Origin: Paracoccaceae bacterium Fryx2
Lineage (GTDB): Bacteria; Pseudomonadota; Alphaproteobacteria; Rhodobacterales; Rhodobacteraceae
NCBI GenBank assembly: GCA_032334235.1
Contig: JAVSGI010000005.1
Location: 2,819,501-2,883,500, forward strand
Reading direction: 5' to 3'
Length of the DNA stretch: 64,000 bases
Shown: piece after piece, positions 1-8,609 of the stretch
Position numbering within the stretch: position 1 is the first letter of the stretch
How the letters are laid out: every line of letters begins with the position of its first letter
The notes under the pieces: model-generated
Told to the model about the DNA's origin: nothing
The model's database searches: none
The model's input: only the letters and a program-made list of their open reading frames with translations
Made by a program: the position numbers and the translations under genes

Positions 1-375
1 CCACAAGGATCAGGCCGAGACAGGCGTGCTCTTCGAGCTGATCGCCCGGCGCTACGAATACCGCAGCATCGCGATCGCCGCTAACCAACCCTTTAGCGGC
101 TGGGACCAGATCTTCCCGGACAAGGCGATGACCGTCGCCGCCATCGACCGGCTGGTTCATCACGCAGCGATCCTGGAGATGAATGCCGAAAGCTTCCGCC
201 AGCGCGCGGCCGCCTCCAACAAAGAGGCGCTGAGCAGACCGCCAACGACAACCATCGCCGACAACAAGGACAAAGGAGAAGGCTGAGCGAAAAACAATTC
301 CAGATACGCCAACCCAGCGGCCTAAAACCGGCCAACGTGGTTGACGGTCACGGACATGCTGGTTGACGCGCTACA
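1..375 (+). mobile_element. IS21-family element, right-hand part (copy 1, cut by window edge)
   Basis: This is the 3' part of istB plus the terminal repeat of an IS21-family insertion sequence. It matches, in reverse complement and without a visible difference, the stretch 55160-55534 of the full copy. The element ends at 375: read inward, its tip begins TGTAGCGCGTCAACC, as at 55160. Identity with the other copy continues two bases further (GC) by chance and then stops. The rest of the element lies left of the window, so its target duplication cannot be tested. The flank from 376 on is the middle of a TauE/SafE-type gene, so this copy sits inside that gene. Confidence 0.9.
2..286 (+). CDS. 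istB: IstB transposition helper ATPase, C-terminal part (partial)
   Basis: The last 94 codons of IstB, the AAA+ ATPase that assists the IS21 transposase IstA. The 5' part lies outside the window. The frame is open from base 2 and its product is identical to the C-terminal third of the complete IstB encoded at 55249-56064, including the segments LIARRYEYRS and NQPFSGWDQIFPD and the polar tail ending KDKGEG. The Walker A and B motifs fall in the missing part. Confidence 0.93.
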   Translation, partial: HKDQAETGVLFELIARRYEYRSIAIAANQPFSGWDQIFPDKAMTVAAIDRLVHHAAILEMNAESFRQRAAASNKEALSRPPTTTIADNKDKGEG

Positions 376-879
376 GCTTTCCGTTCTCGCTTGTCGGCGG
401 GGCTATCCAGTTGTCTGAAGGCATCTACTTCCCCGTGGTCGGTGCGGTGCTTGTGCTTTCGGCGCTTCAGATGGCAGGTTCGGCCTTGCAAAAGCCCCGA
501 TCCCCTTCCCGCCTATCCGACCGCCCCTCCGTTCCTGGCCGCGCTGGCGACAGGTGCCGTCATCGGTTTCATCTCGGGCACCACCGGAACGGGGGGCGGC
601 GTGTTTCTGGCGCCGGTGATCCTTGCGATGAACTGGGGAACGGCGCGCCAGACTGCTGCAACTACCGCGGTCTACAATCTGATGAACTCGGCGGCGGCCC
701 TGATTGGCGCCTGGGCCTATTGGGATCAGCTTCCGGCATCCTTGCCGTGGTGGCTCGTCGCGGTTGCGGTCGGCGGTTCCGTGGGGGCCTTTGTCGGCAG
801 CAGGTATTTGTCAGACCGCTGGCTGCGCGGCATACTTGCGCTGCTTCTGCTGATTTCGGGCGTCAAGCTGCTGTGGTAG
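376..879 (+). pseudogene. TauE/SafE (TSUP) family membrane exporter remnant
   Basis: Remnant of a sulfite-exporter-family (TSUP, TauE/SafE) permease. The 5' end is cut off by the IS21 tip at 375. Frame 3 encodes a typical TSUP middle (YSFPFSLVGGAIQLSE, then a hydrophobic helix ending LSALQMAG) until about position 480. The homologous reading then continues in frame 1 (from about 500) with the characteristic second repeat GTTGTGGGVFLAPVILAMN, a helix around AAALIGAW and a final helix ending SGVKLLW at the stop (877-879). No single frame covers both halves, so a frameshift lies between about 475 and 505. Truncation plus frameshift make a functional product unlikely. The family assignment rests on motifs seen by eye; the substrate is unknown. 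Confidence 0.75.
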
Positions 880-1188
880 CGGCCGATCCGCGCAATCGCC
901 GGCGGTGAGTGATCGTCGCTGACGCTGGAACGTCTGGTGATTTTCGTGGCCGGATGCGGCCGCATGGATGATCGGCAAAAGGCAACGCAAGGTCACGGCC
1001 GTTCAGGCTGGCGTCAGTCCGGTCGCCAAAAAGGGTGCCGACACCAATGATCAACGAGGTCTCCGATGCCTGTGAACCCAACCGACGCCGCCGCAATCCG
1101 GGGGGGCCAGCCGCCTGTCGGCCGGTTCCCGCGCGTTCGCGCGGCCGCACACCTGGTCTGCCTGCCTTGCCGGGCCGGAGTGCAGGCG

Positions 1189-2460
1189 ATGAGATGGTTC
1201 GGACCCGCCATCGTCGTGATCTGCTGCGCCATCGCGGCCTGGCTCGGCGCGACCGCGATCCCTCGGCTTGGGGCAGGCGATGCTGTCAGCCTTGCGGCCG
1301 GCGCGACCGCTATCGTTGCCATGGGCCTGGCCCTGATGCTGGCCGCCCGGCCCCGCTTTGCCGAGCCGCTGTTCGGCGGACTTGACCGGATGTACCGCGT
1401 GCACAAGTGGCTGGGGATTTCGGCACTGGCGCTGATGGTCCTGCACTACCTGGTCGAGCTGGATTTCGACGAGCGGGTCCGCGAAACCCGGCTTGGCGAT
1501 CTGGCAGGCGAGATCGGCGAAATCGCCTTCTTCAGCTTCATCGCCCTGATCCTGCTGAGCTGGATCAAGCGCATCCCCGCCGTGCGTGCCGAACTGCCCT
1601 ACCAGTGGTGGCGGTTCAGTCATCGCTTCATGGGCATCCCCTTCGCCGGGGTCGCCCTGCACCAGGCGCTGATCGACAGCCCGATCACGTGGAACGCGCC
1701 CCTGTCGCTGTATCTTGACGCCTTCTGCATCCTGGGCCTTGCCGCCTATCTCCAGACCGAACTGCGCGGGTGGACCCGTCGGAAATGGTCCTTCACGGTC
1801 GCCGGTATCGCCCGGCACGGCAGCGCGACCGAGATCACCCTGAAGCAGACCGGGCGGGCCGTGATGCCCTGGCGGCCGGGCCAGTTCGCCTTCTTCAGCG
1901 CGCCGGAGGCCGGCCTGTCAGAGCCGCACCCCTTCACCATCGCCAGCGCCCCGCGCCCGGACGGCAGCATGACCCTTGCGGTCAAATCGCTGGGCGACTG
2001 GACGGGGCGCCTGCCGCGCGCGCTGCAACCGGGAAGCACCGTCACCGCCGAAGGGCCCTATGGCCGCTTCACCTTCCGCAAGGGGCCGCGCGCACAGCTC
2101 TGGCTGGCCGGGGGCATCGGCATCACGCCATTCCTTGCCTGGGCGGAAAGCCTTGGCGCGGCTGATGGCGGCGACATCCATCTGGTGCTGTGCGTGACCC
2201 GGGCCGAAGAGGCGATCGGGCTGGACGTTCTGCAGCAGGCGGCGGCGCGCAATCCGCGCTTCAGCTTCCGGATCGTGGCTTCCGACCGGGATGGACGACT
2301 TTCCGCGCAGGATCTGGTGACCAATACCCCCTTCCGCATCGCCGGCGCCGAAATGTCCTTCTGCGGTCCGGTGGCGCTGAAAGAGGGCATCGTGAAAGGC
2401 CTGATCGAACTGGGGCAGGCGCCGCGCAGCCTGCGTTTCGAGCATTTCGCCTTCCGCTAG
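1189..2460 (+). CDS. Ferric-reductase-like transmembrane flavoprotein
   Basis: A 423-residue membrane flavocytochrome of the predicted ferric reductase type (COG4097). The N-terminal half has about six hydrophobic helices. The segments VHKWLGISALALMVLHYL (His72, His86) and SHRFMGIPFAGVALHQ carry pairs of histidines suited to binding heme. The C-terminal half is an FAD/NAD(P)H ferredoxin-reductase module with EPHPFTIAS (about residue 245, FAD) and GGIGITPFLAW (about 308, nicotinamide nucleotide). The family moves electrons from NAD(P)H across the membrane; iron reduction is a family inference. The ATG at 1189 (MRWFGPAIV) was chosen because it directly precedes the first membrane helix. The in-frame ATG at 1066 would add 41 polar, low-complexity residues. 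The gene stands alone between the TSUP remnant and the convergent pca genes. Confidence 0.85.
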   Translation: MRWFGPAIVVICCAIAAWLGATAIPRLGAGDAVSLAAGATAIVAMGLALMLAARPRFAEPLFGGLDRMYRVHKWLGISALALMVLHYLVELDFDERVRETRLGDLAGEIGEIAFFSFIALILLSWIKRIPAVRAELPYQWWRFSHRFMGIPFAGVALHQALIDSPITWNAPLSLYLDAFCILGLAAYLQTELRGWTRRKWSFTVAGIARHGSATEITLKQTGRAVMPWRPGQFAFFSAPEAGLSEPHPFTIASAPRPDGSMTLAVKSLGDWTGRLPRALQPGSTVTAEGPYGRFTFRKGPRAQLWLAGGIGITPFLAWAESLGAADGGDIHLVLCVTRAEEAIGLDVLQQAAARNPRFSFRIVASDRDGRLSAQDLVTNTPFRIAGAEMSFCGPVALKEGIVKGLIELGQAPRSLRFEHFAFR

Positions 2461-2583
2461 CAAGTGGCCGAACAGGTTCAGGGCCCGGCTTGCGGACCCT
2501 GATTTCCGGGTCTGATGGCGGACGGTGTCGCTTCCCGGTCGTGCCCTGCCGCCTTCGCGCCGGGTTCGCGGCCCCGTTCCGGG

Positions 2584-3783
2584 TCAAACCCGCGCGAGGG
2601 CCGCCGCGATGCCCTGGCCCACGCCGATGCACATGGTGGACACCGACCGCCGACCCCCATGCAGCGCAAGTTCCAGCGCAGCCGTCCCGACGATCCGAGC
2701 GCCCGACATGCCCAGCGGATGGCCAAGTGCTATGGCCCCGCCGTTGCGGTTGACGCGCGGATCGTCCGCCGCGACGCCCAGCATCCGCAGCGCGGCAATG
2801 CCCTGGGCCGCGAAAGCCTCGTTGATCTCGATCACGTCGAAATCCGCCATGGTCAGGCCCAGGCGGGCCAGCAGTTTCTGGCTGGCGGGGGCGGGGCCGA
2901 TACCCATGATGCGCGGCGGCACCCCGGCCACCGCCCCGCCCAGAATGCGGGCGATTGGGGTCAGGCCATGGGCAACCGCCGCCGCCTCGGATGCGAGGAT
3001 CAGCGCCGCCGCGCCATCGTTCACGCCGCTGGCGTTCCCCGCCGTGACCGACCCGTCGCGGAAGATCGGCTTCAGCCCCGCCAGCGCCGCGGCGGTGGTG
3101 GCGCGGGGATGCTCGTCCTGATCGACCACCAGCGCCGCGCCCTTCCGCTGCGGAATCGTCACCGGCACGATTTCGCGTGCCAGCCGTCCGCTGGCCTGCG
3201 CCGCAGCGGCCTTGTTCTGTGACGCCAGCGCCATCGCGTCCTGCGCCTCGCGCGGGATGCCGTAGTCGTCGGCCACGTTCTGCCCGGTCTGCGGCATCGA
3301 GTCGGTGCCATGGGCGGCCTGCATCGCCGGGTTCACGAAGCGCCAGCCGATGGTGGAGTCGTAAATCTCGGCCGTGCGGGAAAAGGCCGTTTCTGCCTTG
3401 GGCATCACGAGGGGCGCGCGCGACATGCTTTCCACCCCGCCCGCGATCATCAGATGCGCCTCGCCCGCCGCGATGGCGCGCGCCGCCGTCAGCACCGCAT
3501 CCATGCCGGATCCGCACAGCCGGTTGATCGTGCAGCCCGGCACCTCCACCGGCAGGCCCGCCAGCAGCAGCGACATCCGCGCTACGTTGCGGTTGTCCTC
3601 GCCCGCCTGATTGGCGCAGCCGAAGATCACGTCATCGACCGCTCCCCAGTCGACGCCCGGATTGCGCGCCATCAGCGCGCGCAGCGGCACCGCGCCCAGA
3701 TCATCGGGCCGGACGGATGAAAGCGCGCCGCCGTAGCGGCCGATCGGGGTGCGGATGTAGTCGCAGATGAACACGTCGGTCAT
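2584..3783 (-). CDS. pcaF: 3-oxoadipyl-CoA thiolase / acetyl-CoA acyltransferase
   Basis: A thiolase of 399 residues, the usual length for PcaF. It catalyses the last step of the beta-ketoadipate pathway: 3-oxoadipyl-CoA plus CoA gives succinyl-CoA plus acetyl-CoA. The acylated cysteine is Cys90 in TINRLCGSGMDA. The active-site His lies in ALGHPLGMSG (about 355) and the C-terminal catalytic Cys in CIGVGQG (about 386). The start is the ATG at 3783 (MTDVFICDYIRTPIG), the conserved thiolase N-terminus; a longer frame would run into pcaJ. It lies two bases downstream of pcaJ and is the last gene of pcaIJF. The context favours PcaF over PhaA/AtoB, and the preserved start-of-pathway motif RTPIGRYGGALS agrees. 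Confidence 0.9.
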   Translation of the reverse strand: MTDVFICDYIRTPIGRYGGALSSVRPDDLGAVPLRALMARNPGVDWGAVDDVIFGCANQAGEDNRNVARMSLLLAGLPVEVPGCTINRLCGSGMDAVLTAARAIAAGEAHLMIAGGVESMSRAPLVMPKAETAFSRTAEIYDSTIGWRFVNPAMQAAHGTDSMPQTGQNVADDYGIPREAQDAMALASQNKAAAAQASGRLAREIVPVTIPQRKGAALVVDQDEHPRATTAAALAGLKPIFRDGSVTAGNASGVNDGAAALILASEAAAVAHGLTPIARILGGAVAGVPPRIMGIGPAPASQKLLARLGLTMADFDVIEINEAFAAQGIAALRMLGVAADDPRVNRNGGAIALGHPLGMSGARIVGTAALELALHGGRRSVSTMCIGVGQGIAAALARV

Positions 3784-3785
3784 GG

Positions 3786-4457
3786 TCAAAGCTCCGGAAC
3801 GATCAGGTCGGCAAGGGTGGCGGGGCAAACAAGCTGCGCCCCGGTCAGGGATTGCAGGTCGTCCACCGTGACTGTGGCCAGCTTTTCCCGCAGGATGAAG
3901 TGCCCATCCTCGATGTCGATCACCGCGAGGCTGGTGTAAACCCGGTCGACGCAGCCGACCCCGGTCAGCGGCAGGGTGCAGCGTTTCAGCAACTTGGGCT
4001 TGCCGTCCCTTGTCACATGGTCGGTGATCACCGCGACGCGCCTTGCGCCATGCACAAGGTCCATTGCCCCGCCCACCGCTGGCACGCCCTTCGGGCCGGT
4101 GGACCAGTTCGCGAGGTCGCCGTTTTCGGCCACCTCGTAGGCGCCGAGGATCGCCACATCCAGATGCCCGCCGCGCACCATGGCAAAGCTGTCGGCGTGG
4201 TGGAAGAAGGCGGTTCCGGGTTTCAGCGTCACCGCCTTCTTGCCTGCGTTGATCAGATCCCAGTCTTCCTGCCCCGGGGCGGGGGCTCCGCCGAAGCCGA
4301 GGATGCCGTTTTCGGTGTGGAAGATCGCGGCGCGTCCGGGCGGCTGGTATTTCGCCACCATCTCGGGCAGGCCGATGCCGAGGTTGACATAGGCGCCGTC
4401 GGCAATGTCCTGCGCCGCCCGCCAGGCCATCTGGGTGGGGCTCAGTCTCGGGGTCAT
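3786..4457 (-). CDS. pcaJ: 3-oxoadipate CoA-transferase, subunit B
   Basis: The beta subunit of succinyl-CoA:3-oxoadipate CoA-transferase, 223 residues. It carries the catalytic glutamate in HTENGILGFGG (Glu49), the residue that forms the glutamyl-CoA intermediate in this family. It starts at an ATG at 4457 that overlaps the pcaI stop by 4 bp (ATGA), a sign of translational coupling of the two subunits. Sequence alone cannot separate PcaJ from acetoacetate transferase ScoB/AtoA, but the pcaF neighbour and the PcaR-like regulator favour 3-oxoadipate as substrate. Confidence 0.9.
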   Translation of the reverse strand: MTPRLSPTQMAWRAAQDIADGAYVNLGIGLPEMVAKYQPPGRAAIFHTENGILGFGGAPAPGQEDWDLINAGKKAVTLKPGTAFFHHADSFAMVRGGHLDVAILGAYEVAENGDLANWSTGPKGVPAVGGAMDLVHGARRVAVITDHVTRDGKPKLLKRCTLPLTGVGCVDRVYTSLAVIDIEDGHFILREKLATVTVDDLQSLTGAQLVCPATLADLIVPEL

Positions 4458-5188
4458 GCCACGGGCTCCGGGTAGACCGCGTTGCGGCGGTTCAGGTCTT
4501 CTTCCTGCACGGGGTTTGGCACTTCGACCAGCGCCTGCACGAAGATGCCGGGCGTGATGACCGTTTCGGGGTCGATCTCGCCCGGTGCGACGATCCGGCT
4601 GACCTGGACGATGGTCGTGGTGGCTGCGGTGCACATCAGCGGGTTGAAGTTGCGCGCCGCCATCCGGTAGGTCAGGTTGCCCAGCCGGTCGCCCAGATGC
4701 GCCTTGACCAGCGCGACATCCGCCTTCAGCCAGCGTTCCTGCACATGGGGGCGGCCCTCGAACACCTCGACCGGCTTGCCGAGGGCGAGATCGGTCCCGT
4801 AGGACGTGGGGGTGTAGAACGCCGGGATGCCCGCCCCCCCGGCCCGGATGCGTTCGGCGAGCGTTCCCTGCGGCACCAGTTCCAGCGCGATCCTGCCCTC
4901 TTGATACAGGCGGGTGAACACCACCGGATCGGCCGAGCGCGGGAAGGAGCAGATCAGCTTTGCCACCATGCCCTGTCCGATCAGGGCGGCAAGGCCGACA
5001 TGGCCGTTGCCCGCGTTGTTGTTGATGACCGTCAGGCCGGTCGGGTGGCCGGTGGCGACGTGGCGGTCGATCAGCGCATGGATCAGCTCGATCGGCGCGC
5101 CGGAGCCGCCGAAACCGCCGATCATCACGGTCATGCCATCCTCTATCGCCGCCACCGCCGTGGCTGCGTCTCTGACCGTCTTGTCCAT
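4454..5188 (-). CDS. pcaI: 3-oxoadipate CoA-transferase, subunit A
   Basis: The alpha subunit of succinyl-CoA:3-oxoadipate CoA-transferase, 244 residues, pairing with pcaJ. It shows the family's N-terminal glycine motif MIGGFGGSGAP and the segments NNNAGNGHVGLAAL and IPAFYTPTSYGT. The ATG at 5188 (MDKTVRDAA) is preferred; a longer in-frame start would begin inside the regulatory region shared with the divergent IclR gene. It is the first gene of pcaIJF. No ring-cleavage genes (pcaGH, pcaB, pcaC, pcaD) are present in the window, so the upper pathway must be elsewhere. Confidence 0.9.
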   Translation of the reverse strand: MDKTVRDAATAVAAIEDGMTVMIGGFGGSGAPIELIHALIDRHVATGHPTGLTVINNNAGNGHVGLAALIGQGMVAKLICSFPRSADPVVFTRLYQEGRIALELVPQGTLAERIRAGGAGIPAFYTPTSYGTDLALGKPVEVFEGRPHVQERWLKADVALVKAHLGDRLGNLTYRMAARNFNPLMCTAATTTIVQVSRIVAPGEIDPETVITPGIFVQALVEVPNPVQEEDLNRRNAVYPEPVA

Positions 5189-5267
5189 CGCTTTGTCCCC
5201 ATCGGTCCGCGTCGGGCCCGGCCATGGCAAGGAATTAGGCTCGAAGGCGGCTTCCGTCCAGCCGGTT

Positions 5268-5302
5268 TGTGCGATATGGCTGCTTTGTTGACATACCGCA
5301 CA
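5268..5302. promoter_or_regulatory. Inverted-repeat operator between pcaI and its IclR regulator
   Basis: An inverted repeat, TGTGCGATATG, 13 bases, then CATACCGCACA: 10 of 11 positions are complementary. It lies in the 128-bp divergent region between pcaI and the IclR gene and ends 14 bp before the regulator's start. Its half-site TGTGCGAT is the same as in the tandem operators of the second IclR system (15.8 and 16.95 kb). IclR-family proteins typically bind such short palindromes, so binding of the adjacent regulator is a reasonable inference. Confidence 0.6.
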
Positions 5303-5316
5303 GGAAGGGCCCCGCC

Positions 5317-6075
5317 ATGATCAGTGAACGCGACACCATGGGCGGTCTTGCCAAGGGGCTGGGCGTCATAGAGACCTTCAGCACCGACCGCCCCCGCCAG
5401 TCGATTGCCGAGGTCGCGGCCGCCTCGGGGCTGGACCGGGCGACGGCGCGGCGATGCCTGCTGACGCTGGCCCATCACGGCTATGCCGATTACGACGGCA
5501 AGTTCTTCACCCTGACGCCGCGCGTGCTGCGGCTGGGCACGGCCTGCCTTGCCTCGATGCCGCTGCCGCAGATCGTGCAGCCCGCGCTCGATGCGCTGTC
5601 AGGGGTGCTGGGGCAAAGCACATCGGTCTCGATCCTCGACGGGGCCGAGATCGTCTATGTCGCCCGCGCGGCGCAGACCAGGGTCATGGCGATCGGGCTG
5701 ATGCCGGGGTCGCGCCTGCCGGCCTATTGCACCTCGATGGGGCGCGTGCTGCTGGCTGCATTGCCCGAGGCCGAGGCGCGCGCCCGTCTGGGCACAGGCC
5801 CGCTGCCGCGCCGCACCGCCCGGACGCAGACCGACCCCGAGGCGATCCTGGCCGGGTTGGCGCAGGTGCGGGAGCGCGGCTTTGCCCTGATCGACCAGGA
5901 GGTCGAGATCGGGCTGCGGTCGCTGGCCGTTCCGGTGATCACGGCACGCGGTCAGGTCGTGGCCGCCATGAACGTCGGCGTCGCGGCCGTCCAGCCGAAG
6001 GCGGAGGATCTGGAGACCCTGTTCCTGGCCGCGCTGCTGCGGGTGCGCGATCAGGTGCGGCCGATGCTGCGTTAG
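5317..6075 (+). CDS. IclR-family transcriptional regulator (PcaR/PobR-like)
   Basis: An IclR-family regulator of 252 residues. The N-terminal winged helix-turn-helix is SIAEVAAASGLDRATARRCLLTL (given in part; about residues 29-51). The C-terminal effector domain includes ILDGAEIVYVAR, PAYCTSMGRVLLA and FALIDQEVEIGLRSLAVPV. The PcaR/PobR subgroup shares the 'CTSMGRVLLA' signature and activates or represses protocatechuate or 4-hydroxybenzoate pathways. It is divergent from pcaIJF, whose control it most likely exerts through the inverted repeat at 5268-5302. The ATG at 5317 follows an AGGAAGG ribosome-binding site at 5302-5308; an upstream ATG at 5269 would lie inside the operator. It ends 9 bp from the convergent aminotransferase gene. 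Confidence 0.88.
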   Translation: MISERDTMGGLAKGLGVIETFSTDRPRQSIAEVAAASGLDRATARRCLLTLAHHGYADYDGKFFTLTPRVLRLGTACLASMPLPQIVQPALDALSGVLGQSTSVSILDGAEIVYVARAAQTRVMAIGLMPGSRLPAYCTSMGRVLLAALPEAEARARLGTGPLPRRTARTQTDPEAILAGLAQVRERGFALIDQEVEIGLRSLAVPVITARGQVVAAMNVGVAAVQPKAEDLETLFLAALLRVRDQVRPMLR

Positions 6076-6084
6076 GCTTTGGCC

Positions 6085-7428
6085 CTATGAGGGCAACGCG
6101 TCCGTCACCGCTGCCGCCAAAAGGTCGACGATCAGGGCGATATCATCGGGCGTCGTGATGAAAGGTGGGGCCAGCAGGATGTGGTCGCCAGTCCGCCCGT
6201 CCAGCGTGCCGGCCATCGCATAGACCAGCAGCCCGCGGTCCATCGCCGCTTGCCGGATGCGGGCATTGATCTTCGCCGCGGCATCGAAGGGGGCCTTGGT
6301 CCCGCGGTCTGCGACGAACTCCACCGCCTGAAACAGGCCCCGGCCGCGGATGTCGCCGACCGATCGGTGCCCGCCAAGCGCCGCCTCCAGCCCGGCGCGA
6401 AGGTCGCATCCCCGCGCCTGCGACTGTGCGACCAGCCCGCGCGACTGCACGGCACGCTGCACCGCCAGGGCTGCGGCACAGGCCACCGGGTGGCCTACGA
6501 AGGTGTGGCCGTGGACGAACCCGCCGGACCCTTCGGCAAAGGCGTCGAACACCTGCTGCGAACAGAGCACCGCGCCAAGCGGCACATATCCGGCCCCGAG
6601 GCCCTTGGCGACCACCAGGATGTCGGGCCGCACCGCCTCGGCTTCGCAGGCGTGCAGGGTGCCGGTGCGCCCCATGCCGCACATCACCTCGTCGAGGATC
6701 AGCAGCACGCCATGACGGTCGCAGATCTCGCGGATGCGGGCGAAATACCCCGGCGCGGGGGGCACGCAGCCCAGCGTCGCCCCCACCACGGTCTCGGCTA
6801 TGAAGCACGACACGCGGCCTGGCCCGACGCGCAGGATCTCGGCCTCCAGCAGGTCGGCGGCGCGGCGGCCGTAGGCTTCGGGCGTCTCGCCGGGCAGGCG
6901 CAGCCGGTAGTCCCAGCAGGGCGCGATGTGCGAGGTGGAGGGCAGCATGACACCCTGATAGGTCGCCCGGCGCAGGGCATTGCCCCCGGCCGACAGCGCG
7001 CCCAGCGTGTTGCCGTGATAGCTCTGCTCGCGCGCGATGATGTGGCAACGGTCGGGCTCGCCGCGTTCGCGGTGGTATTGATGCGCCATCTTCAGGGCGG
7101 TCTCGACAGCCTCGGACCCGTCGCACAGGAAGTAGGCCCGGGCGATGCCCTCGGGTGCCCCGGCAATCAGCAGGTTGGCCAGATCCTCGGCGGCGTCGGT
7201 GGTGAAGAAGCTGGTGTGGACATAGGCCAGCCGTGCCGCCTGATTGGCGATGGCCGCGACAACCTCGGGGTCGCCATGGCCAAGGCATGACACCGCCGCC
7301 CCGCCGCAGGCATCGAGATAGCGCCTGCCGCCGGTGTCGGTGATCCAGATGCCCGCCGCATGGCTGGCGCGCGGCGGCGTCTGGCGCGCGTTGCGGTGGA
7401 AGATGTGGCTCGGGGCGGAATGGGTCAT
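6085..7428 (-). CDS. Class III pyridoxal-phosphate aminotransferase
   Basis: A 447-residue class III (omega-amino acid/ornithine type) aminotransferase. Hallmarks are LCDGSEAVETALKMA (about residue 100; phosphate-binding region), LILDEVMCGMGRTG with the aspartate that contacts the pyridine nitrogen (about 246), and the cofactor lysine in VVAKGLGAGYVPLG (about 273). The gene is the last of the minus-strand hyuA operon, 23 bp after the flavoprotein gene. With the RocA-like dehydrogenase in the same operon, an ornithine-like or other omega-amino substrate giving a semialdehyde is plausible, but sequence does not fix the substrate. Confidence 0.85.
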   Translation of the reverse strand: MTHSAPSHIFHRNARQTPPRASHAAGIWITDTGGRRYLDACGGAAVSCLGHGDPEVVAAIANQAARLAYVHTSFFTTDAAEDLANLLIAGAPEGIARAYFLCDGSEAVETALKMAHQYHRERGEPDRCHIIAREQSYHGNTLGALSAGGNALRRATYQGVMLPSTSHIAPCWDYRLRLPGETPEAYGRRAADLLEAEILRVGPGRVSCFIAETVVGATLGCVPPAPGYFARIREICDRHGVLLILDEVMCGMGRTGTLHACEAEAVRPDILVVAKGLGAGYVPLGAVLCSQQVFDAFAEGSGGFVHGHTFVGHPVACAAALAVQRAVQSRGLVAQSQARGCDLRAGLEAALGGHRSVGDIRGRGLFQAVEFVADRGTKAPFDAAAKINARIRQAAMDRGLLVYAMAGTLDGRTGDHILLAPPFITTPDDIALIVDLLAAAVTDALPS

Positions 7429-7451
7429 GTCGGGCGCTTCCGGGTTCAGGG

Positions 7452-8609
7452 TCAGGCGGAACGGATGGCGGGCGGGACTGCGAAACGGTCTGGGCTGAAG
7501 GCCGAAAGGTCCAGCCCCGCGTCGCCGGTCAGGATCAGGTCGCGCAGGGTTTCGCCCACGCCCGGACCCATCTCGAAGCCGTGGCCGGAAAAGCCGCAGG
7601 CGTGGATCAGCCCGGCGCGCCCGCCGCTTTCGCCGATCACCGGCAGGCCGTCGGGCGTGTTGCCTTCGATCCCGGTCCAGGACCGGATCAGCGGCACGCC
7701 TGCCAGCGCCGGGATCAGGGCGCGCACCAGGGCGGGACTGCGTTCGAACACGTCCTCGGCGGGGCGGCTGCGCAACCCGTCGGGGTGGACGGAGCCACGC
7801 CCCCCGCCGAAGATCACGTTGCCGCGCACGCTTTGCCGCAGATAGATCGCGCCGCTGACCATCCCCAGCACCGGGCCGATGCGGCGCGTGGTCGGTTCGG
7901 TCACGAACATCTGCGGCGCCAGCGAGACCATCGGCACGTCAAGGCCAAGCTGCCCCGCGATGGCGCCGCCCCAGGCCCCGGCGGCGTTCACCACCACATC
8001 CGCTTCGTGCCGCGCGCCCAGCGGGCCGTGCAACACGAAACCGCCCCCCGCCGTGTCTTCCACCGCCAGCACCGGATGGCCTTCGCGGATGACCGCGCCT
8101 TCGGCCCGCGCGGCGCGGGCGAAGTATGGCGCCACCAGCCGCGGGTTGGCATATCCGTCGCCCGGGCAGAACGACCCGCCCGCGAGATCATGCGTCAGCC
8201 ACGGGTGGTCGCGCCGCAGCTGGCCCCGGTCCAGCAGGTCGATGGTCAGGCCATGTGCCCGCCCGATCGCGGCCCATCTGGCAAGGGGTTCCAGTTCGGC
8301 CTCGGTCTGCGCAACCTTCAGATGGCCCGGGGTCTCGAAATCGCAATCATGCCCGATCAGTTCGCGCAACCGGGGCCAGATCGCCCGCGACCTTATCGCC
8401 AGCGGCAGTTCGGCCACCGCCCGGCCATGGCGGCGCACCCCGCCGAAGTTCACCCCGCTGGCCCGGGAGCCGACCGTGTCACGTTCCAGCAGTTCCACCG
8501 GGCAGCCGCCGCGCGCGAGGAAGAACGCTGTCGCGCTGCCGACGATGCCGCCGCCGATGATGCAGACCCGCGGCAGGGCGCGGCGCAATATGATGGGGGC
8601 GGGAGTCAT
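7452..8609 (-). CDS. FAD-dependent amine/amino acid dehydrogenase subunit (OoxB/HcnC/DadA-like)
   Basis: A DAO-type flavoprotein of 385 residues. It has the dinucleotide-binding motif CIIGGGIVGSATAFFLARGG (residues 16-35), the VVNAAGAW segment (about 186) and a C-terminal HACGFSGHGFEMGPGVGE stretch that caps FAD in glycine/sarcosine oxidases. It begins at an ATG at 8609 that overlaps the upstream flavoprotein gene by 4 bp. In opine oxidases (OoxAB), hydrogen cyanide synthase (HcnABC) and D-hydroxyproline dehydrogenases this subunit oxidises the C-N bond and works with the two proteins encoded just upstream. A longer reading (to 8816) would overlap the neighbouring gene and is rejected. Confidence 0.87.
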   Translation of the reverse strand: MTPAPIILRRALPRVCIIGGGIVGSATAFFLARGGCPVELLERDTVGSRASGVNFGGVRRHGRAVAELPLAIRSRAIWPRLRELIGHDCDFETPGHLKVAQTEAELEPLARWAAIGRAHGLTIDLLDRGQLRRDHPWLTHDLAGGSFCPGDGYANPRLVAPYFARAARAEGAVIREGHPVLAVEDTAGGGFVLHGPLGARHEADVVVNAAGAWGGAIAGQLGLDVPMVSLAPQMFVTEPTTRRIGPVLGMVSGAIYLRQSVRGNVIFGGGRGSVHPDGLRSRPAEDVFERSPALVRALIPALAGVPLIRSWTGIEGNTPDGLPVIGESGGRAGLIHACGFSGHGFEMGPGVGETLRDLILTGDAGLDLSAFSPDRFAVPPAIRSA

